This document shows, one piece after another, positions 32,413-36,690 of a stretch of 36,690 nt of DNA (position 1 is its first letter; each line of letters opens with the position of its first letter). The notes under the pieces are model-generated. The model saw only the letters and a list, made by a program, of their open reading frames with translations. It did no database searches and was not told the origin of the DNA. Position numbers and translations under genes: made by a program. This DNA is from Allomuricauda sp. (lineage in GTDB: Bacteria > Bacteroidota > Bacteroidia > Flavobacteriales > Flavobacteriaceae): the NCBI GenBank assembly GCA_028284725.1, contig JANQRD010000223.1, positions 1 to 36,690 of the forward strand. Reading direction: 5' to 3'.

Positions 32413-34575
32413 ATGAGAGCAGCATTTTTGATTTCCCTATGTTTTTTGATTTCCTGCGGGCAAAAGCCCACCACCGAAGTAGAAAAATGGCAAGCCCAGG
32501 CTGAGAACGTGACCATTATTCGGGACGATTTCGGAGTACCGCATATTTATGGAAAAACCGATGCCGATGCCGTATTTGGATTGTTGTATGCGCAGTGTGA
32601 GGATGATTTCAATCGGGTGGAACAGAATTATATCTGGGCCACGGGACGATTGGCCGAAGTGGAGGGGGAAGATGCGTTGTACAGTGATTTGCGCGCCCGT
32701 CTTTTTATGACAGAGGAAGAGGCCAAGGCCAATTATGAGAAAAGCCCAGCGTGGTTAAAACAATTATGCGATGCCTTTGCAGATGGCATCAATTACTATT
32801 TACACACTCATCCTGAGGTAAAACCTCGACTTTTGACTCGATTTGAACCCTGGATGCCCATGTATTTTAGTGAGGGATCTATTGGTGGGGACATCGAACG
32901 GATTTCCATTGAAAAGATCAAGGCTTTTTATGAAAGTGGAATGGAGCTTCCCAAAATGGAGAAATTAAAGCTCAAAAAGGAAAAGGAAATGGCCGAACCT
33001 CAAGGTTCCAATGGGATTGCCATTTTGGGAGAATTGACCGAATCGGGCAATGCCATGCTGTTGATCAATCCACATACCTCATTCTATTTTAGAGGGGAGG
33101 TGCATGTGGTCAGCGAGGAAGGATTGAATGCTTATGGTGCGGTGACTTGGGGCCAGTTTTTTGTCTATCAGGGATTCAATAAAAAGACAGGATGGATGCA
33201 TACATCGACCTATACGGATGTGATGGACGAGTATATGGAGACCGTTGTGCAAAACGACGGGAATTTGTTTTACCAATATGGAGAAGAATTGCGTCCAGTG
33301 GAAGCTTCGGAGGTCACATTAAAATATAAGGAAGGAAATTCCATTAAAACCAAAACCTTTCCAATGTACCATACACACCATGGGCCCATTACACATGCTG
33401 TGGATGGCCAATGGGCCGCATCAGCCATGATGTGGGAACCTGTGAAGGCTTTGGAGCAATCCTATATTCGATCCAAACAGGACAACTATAAAGGATTCCT
33501 TGAAATGATGGACATCCGCACCAATTCTTCCAACAATACGGTGTATGCAGATGCTGAGGGGAACATTGCCTATTTTCACGGGAACTTCATTCCGAAAAGG
33601 GATACAATTTACGATTTCACAAAACCTGTAGATGGCAGTAATCCCAAAACAGATTGGCAGGGCCTGCATACGGTCGATGAAAACATCTTGATTCTGAATC
33701 CGGATAATGGCTGGATACAAAACTGTAACTCCACTCCCTATACGGCTGCGTTGGAAAACAGTCCAAAAAGGGAAGATTATCCCAAATACATGTCGCGCGA
33801 CCAAGAAAACTTTAGGGGAGTACATGCGATAGGCTTATTGACGGGAAAAAGCGGTTATACCCTGGACGGTTTGATCGAGTTGGCCCATGACCCCTATTTG
33901 CCGGCATTTGAAGCTTTGATTCCGGGCTTGGTCAGGGCTTATGATAAGAATCCCAGTTCCAAGCTTAAAGAACCGATTGAGATATTGCGAACATGGGATT
34001 TTAAAACCTCGACGGAATCCGTGGCCATGACCCTGGCCCATTATTACGGGACTATCTGTTACCAAAAGGCGCAACGACCTGAAGGTATGTATGCCATGCA
34101 ATTGGTGGAATATTGGGGGGATGCATCTCCAGATTCGGAAAAATTACAACTATTTGAAGAAGTTGTTGAAACGCTTGAGGCGGATTTTGGTACTTGGCAG
34201 ATGCCCTGGGGTGAGGTAAATCGCTACCAGCGCCTCAATGGGGATATCCGTCAAGCTTTTGATGATGCCAAACCTAGTATTTCCATTGGATTAGCCAGCG
34301 GAAGATGGGGAGCCTTAGCTGCGTATGGAGCACGATATCATAACAACACCAAAAAGATTTACGGTACACGTGGGAACAGCTTTGTGGGCGTTGTGGAATT
34401 TGGTGAAAAGGTAAAGGCCAAGACAATATTGGCCGGGGGTCAAAGTGGTGACCCAGAATCACCACACTTTGATGATCAGGCACAGCGATATGCCGATATG
34501 CAATTTAAAGATGTCGCGTATTATAAGGAAGATGTGCTAAAAAGAGCGATAAAAACTTACAAGCCAGGGGAATGA
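32413..34575 (+). CDS. Penicillin-acylase-family Ntn-hydrolase, lipoprotein
   Basis: A 720-residue exported hydrolase. The signal 'MRAAFLISLCFLISCGQ' has a lipobox cysteine at residue 15, so it is membrane-anchored. The N-terminal chain begins 'VTIIRDDFGVPHIYGKTDADA', the usual start of the family. The autocatalytic Gly-Ser site is 'EPQGSNGIAILGELTESG', with S199 as the predicted new N-terminal nucleophile of the beta chain. 'YHTHHGPITHAVDGQWA' and 'NSSNNTVYADAEGNIAYFHG' carry further conserved active-site residues. Relatives cleave amides such as acyl-homoserine lactones, penicillins or aculeacin; the substrate here is unknown. Confidence 0.93.
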   Translation: MRAAFLISLCFLISCGQKPTTEVEKWQAQAENVTIIRDDFGVPHIYGKTDADAVFGLLYAQCEDDFNRVEQNYIWATGRLAEVEGEDALYSDLRARLFMTEEEAKANYEKSPAWLKQLCDAFADGINYYLHTHPEVKPRLLTRFEPWMPMYFSEGSIGGDIERISIEKIKAFYESGMELPKMEKLKLKKEKEMAEPQGSNGIAILGELTESGNAMLLINPHTSFYFRGEVHVVSEEGLNAYGAVTWGQFFVYQGFNKKTGWMHTSTYTDVMDEYMETVVQNDGNLFYQYGEELRPVEASEVTLKYKEGNSIKTKTFPMYHTHHGPITHAVDGQWAASAMMWEPVKALEQSYIRSKQDNYKGFLEMMDIRTNSSNNTVYADAEGNIAYFHGNFIPKRDTIYDFTKPVDGSNPKTDWQGLHTVDENILILNPDNGWIQNCNSTPYTAALENSPKREDYPKYMSRDQENFRGVHAIGLLTGKSGYTLDGLIELAHDPYLPAFEALIPGLVRAYDKNPSSKLKEPIEILRTWDFKTSTESVAMTLAHYYGTICYQKAQRPEGMYAMQLVEYWGDASPDSEKLQLFEEVVETLEADFGTWQMPWGEVNRYQRLNGDIRQAFDDAKPSISIGLASGRWGALAAYGARYHNNTKKIYGTRGNSFVGVVEFGEKVKAKTILAGGQSGDPESPHFDDQAQRYADMQFKDVAYYKEDVLKRAIKTYKPGE

Positions 34576-35217
34576 TCATTCCTCTTCTTTGATTACTATC
34601 AAGCTGGCTTTGGAACCGGTGGAAAGATTCCAGCGATTGTTGTGGATAACTTGGCCCTTATCGTCAGCAATAACTACTTGAGCCGTATTCGGACCGGATG
34701 ATCCCTGATTCAAAGCTTCGAAATCCAACCGGTTGAAACCTTGGATCAAATCAATATTAATGCCCTTAAAAGAGCCTGTAAGCAAGATGTTATGTTCCAC
34801 AACCTCGCCATTAAGGTATATTTTTACCCGATCTCCATCGACATATTCATGATCGCGACATACGATACCCACAAATTTGGCCGATGTCTTCACATCACCT
34901 AAATACTGGTCGCCGTAATGCTCTTTGGAACCCTTTTTTTCTTTTTCTCCGACTTTAGGGTCGATGACCAAATCGTGACCTGCTTGTAACAATTCGCGAT
35001 CTGGAAGCATTTTTACGCCGGGCTCGTTGTTTTTTGGAACCAGATTTTCGTCAATTACAGAGGGTATACGCAGGGAAGTACCTTGATTGCTGGGCTTTAT
35101 ATCCAAGTTGTTGCGATCACCGATCTTCAAAGGTTTGGTAGTAGGAATATCACCCTGGGCCCATGTCAGACTGGAGCTCAAAACAAAGCAGAAAAGCAGA
35201 AGAACCAGTTTTTTCAT
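34576..35217 (-). CDS. Secreted protein of unknown function
   Basis: A 213-residue protein with the signal peptide 'MKKLVLLLFCFVLSSSLTWAQ'. I do not recognise a family. The N-terminal half is polar with several prolines ('TKPLKIGDRNNLDIKPSNQG'). The C-terminal half looks like one beta-sandwich-like domain: 'SAKFVGIVCRDHEYVDGDRVKIYLNGEVV', 'LLTGSFKGINIDLIQGFNRLDFEA', 'NTAQVVIADDKGQVI'. There is no C-terminal T9SS signal and no lipobox, so the protein is probably periplasmic. The stop codon abuts that of the penicillin-acylase gene in the palindrome TGATCA. Confidence 0.75.
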   Translation of the reverse strand: MKKLVLLLFCFVLSSSLTWAQGDIPTTKPLKIGDRNNLDIKPSNQGTSLRIPSVIDENLVPKNNEPGVKMLPDRELLQAGHDLVIDPKVGEKEKKGSKEHYGDQYLGDVKTSAKFVGIVCRDHEYVDGDRVKIYLNGEVVEHNILLTGSFKGINIDLIQGFNRLDFEALNQGSSGPNTAQVVIADDKGQVIHNNRWNLSTGSKASLIVIKEEE

Positions 35218-35369
35218 AGCAACTTGGTCGATTTGTTATTCTAAAGTTAACAAATACCTTGCCATCCACCTGATAAAGAGACGTTAAATCGATAATCGGA
35301 GCCTACTCTTTTTAATTTTAACTTGTTGGGGCAGGGGACTGATATTCATACTCTAATACCATCTATGGA

Positions 35370-36266
35370 TCAATTTTCGATATAATCGGCCAACTTTTCG
35401 GGTCCTTCAAGTAATATTCGCACTATCTGCAAAGTACCATCCGGCTTGGTGGCAATTTGCCATTTGATTAAGGAAATCTTGCCATTTTCAATCTCAATTC
35501 CTGTAATACTTCTTGGGTGTACACAGCTACCATCGTTAAAAAAAGGGATTTGCCCCGGTTCGGGAAATCGGGGTCGATGGGTGTGTCCGGCAATGGTTAT
35601 TCGCAAATCGTTCCTTAGAATCCAACGTTTGATCCTTTTTTCGATTCTGATGAGTTCCTTATAATTTTTGGCAGGACTTGTTGGATCTGCTATGCCCACA
35701 ACTTGAAGTGGCTTCCAGAGAATCCGTACCAAGAACCGCCCTATGCGCCAGCATACATAGTTCCACCAGTCTGCTTGGTGACCATGGGTGCAGAAAAGCT
35801 CCTGTTTTGTCTCATTGTGTTTTAAGATTAAAGCTTCATGGTAGCTTATCCCCTGGAAGAGTTCTTTGTCGGAATCATCAATGGGCTCAAAATAACTCGA
35901 TAAGTGCTTGTCCACATAAGAGGAATCCCGGTAGACCATATCGTGGTTGCCCCAGACCATGTGCAGCCGGTTTTCCAAATGAAATTGACGCAATAACTGG
36001 TACACGTTCTTATGAGCTTCGAATATCGACTCGAAGCTTAAATTTTCCCAAAGTTCGTCCCCATCACCAAGCTCGCAATATTGGAAGCCCTCTCGATAAT
36101 AATGGTTCAGCGCATGGAAATAGATATTCCGGTTGTTGGCAAAGTCGTCAGCAAAACTATTGTCCCCGCGATGGCAATCACTGAAGAAAATGAACTTCGA
36201 TTGGTCATCAAAAGGAATGATTTTGGCTTTTTTATAGGCCCGATCCAGGCGCTTGGTCGATGACAT
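35370..36266 (-). CDS. Calcineurin-like metallophosphoesterase
   Basis: A 298-residue protein with the full dimetal phosphoesterase motif series: 'FFSDCHRGD' (D30, H32), 'ELGDGDELWE' (D68), 'VWGNHDMVYR' (N107, H108), 'CTHGHQADWW' and 'IAGHTHRPRFPEP'. The order and spacing fit a cytoplasmic or membrane-associated calcineurin-like enzyme, broadly like UDP-2,3-diacylglucosamine pyrophosphatases. A short hydrophobic patch 'WRIGRFLVRILWKPLQVVGI' near residues 172-191 could touch the membrane. The physiological substrate is unknown. The 168-residue ORF on the other strand at 35678 is a shadow of this gene. Confidence 0.88.
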   Translation of the reverse strand: MSSTKRLDRAYKKAKIIPFDDQSKFIFFSDCHRGDNSFADDFANNRNIYFHALNHYYREGFQYCELGDGDELWENLSFESIFEAHKNVYQLLRQFHLENRLHMVWGNHDMVYRDSSYVDKHLSSYFEPIDDSDKELFQGISYHEALILKHNETKQELFCTHGHQADWWNYVCWRIGRFLVRILWKPLQVVGIADPTSPAKNYKELIRIEKRIKRWILRNDLRITIAGHTHRPRFPEPGQIPFFNDGSCVHPRSITGIEIENGKISLIKWQIATKPDGTLQIVRILLEGPEKLADYIEN

Positions 36267-36381
36267 GCAACAAATTTTCTTAAATATCCTAAAAATGATG
36301 GCAAATCCATAAAGATTCCCTTAACAACTGCGCATTTTTACTTTTTGTAACTTTACAGGCTGAACCTCGACTAATAAACGT

Positions 36382-36690
36382 ATGGACCAGAATCCACAGG
36401 CAGAAAGTCCGATGCTGCAGTTCATGAGCTTTAACAAGCTTTTAGAACATTATGATGAGCAGTTGAAAAGCAAGGACAAACATTTGGCGGAAAGAGCCAA
36501 ATATGTGCTCGACGCCCAAGCTCCATATTCCGAACTTCGTGAAGGTTTCAATGATTTGTCGTTATTGGAGAAACATAAGGATGTCATCAGTATTATTCTG
36601 GCGGACACTTTTTCTTCCGTGCTTACCAAAAATGAGATTAAGACTGCTTCTACTCCATTCGAGAATTTGGTCTTCAACTCTTCCGAACGT
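36382..36690 (+). CDS. Unidentified protein, 5' part (runs off the window)
   Basis: An open frame of 103 codons from ATG 36382 to the window end, absent from the ORF track because it has no stop. It begins 'MDQNPQAESPMLQFMSFNKLLE' and has 'LSLLEKHKDVISIILADTF' and 'NEIKTASTPFENLVFNSSER'. The start is leucine- and charge-rich without a signal peptide. I recall similar N-termini on long flavobacterial GAF-domain proteins, but the fragment does not show a GAF domain, so this is only a hint. The 75-residue minus-strand ORF at 36450-36677 is its shadow. Confidence 0.65.
   Translation, partial: MDQNPQAESPMLQFMSFNKLLEHYDEQLKSKDKHLAERAKYVLDAQAPYSELREGFNDLSLLEKHKDVISIILADTFSSVLTKNEIKTASTPFENLVFNSSER

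Noticed and set aside
35678-36184. 168-residue plus-strand ORF opposite the phosphoesterase
   Set aside because: Cys/Arg/Pro-rich translation with no domain; the minus frame has all phosphoesterase motifs.
1-36690. Search for tRNA, rRNA, CRISPR, insertion sequence, prophage, toxin-antitoxin or restriction systems
   Set aside because: Nothing in the intergenic regions or reading frames supports any of these.

Overview
The window is a stretch of ordinary chromosome from a marine-type member of the Flavobacteriaceae (Bacteroidota). The evidence is two type IX secretion (T9SS) C-terminal sorting domains, a SusC-style TonB receptor with an N-terminal carboxypeptidase-regulatory-like domain, DUF4271 and DUF4296 proteins, several -7 elements of the Bacteroidota form TAnnTTTG, few Shine-Dalgarno sequences, and a Bacteroidota-type dihydroorotase. 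A relative of Muricauda/Allomuricauda or a neighbouring genus is my guess, not something the sequence proves. I see no rRNA, tRNA, CRISPR array, transposase, integrase or prophage gene. Every gap between genes is shorter than 300 bases once starts are corrected.

Layout. 1-6945: the end of leuS, a SemiSWEET sugar transporter, alanine dehydrogenase, a membrane zinc peptidase, then (minus strand) a saccharopine dehydrogenase-type gene followed by an Lrp/AsnC regulator, a DUF423 membrane protein, and ATP-dependent PEP carboxykinase. 7000-10064 (minus): a PMT-type glycosyltransferase, a DUF4271 membrane protein and hemD in one tightly packed operon. It diverges from 10182-12674: a polyprenol-phosphate sugar synthase, dihydroorotase and a DUF4296 lipoprotein. 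12671-16539: an SDR dehydrogenase, tyrS, a small lipoprotein and a stand-alone LuxE-like acyl-activating enzyme.

16603-23506 is the most interesting block. Two tandem paralogous mini-proteins (signal peptide plus T9SS sorting domain, almost no cargo), a predicted surface lipoprotein with beta-helix-like repeats and a TonB-dependent receptor lie on the minus strand. They diverge from a PhoB/PhoR-like two-component system on the plus strand. The intergenic region between receptor and regulator carries an array of TGTTA-type repeats in exact 11-bp register, the architecture of a Pho box. I propose that this is a phosphate-responsive outer-membrane uptake locus using a non-SusD surface partner.

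23431-26255: a MurG-like glycosyltransferase whose 3' end is antisense to the kinase gene by 76 bp, then trmB, a LysE-type exporter and a cysteine-free alkyltransferase-like protein in one operon. 26522-29419: an Fe-S/redox cluster (Mrp ATPase, NifU-type scaffold, ferredoxin reductase, 2Fe-2S ferredoxin) containing a hairpin-forming interspersed repeat. 29416-36690: an MsbA-type ABC transporter, a TPM-domain membrane protein, a penicillin-acylase-family lipoprotein, a secreted protein of unknown function, a calcineurin-like phosphoesterase and the start of a gene that runs off the window.

Most genes are housekeeping and probably core genome. Novelty is concentrated in the Pho-like locus, the paired palindromes upstream of ald, and a few enzymes with changed motif residues.
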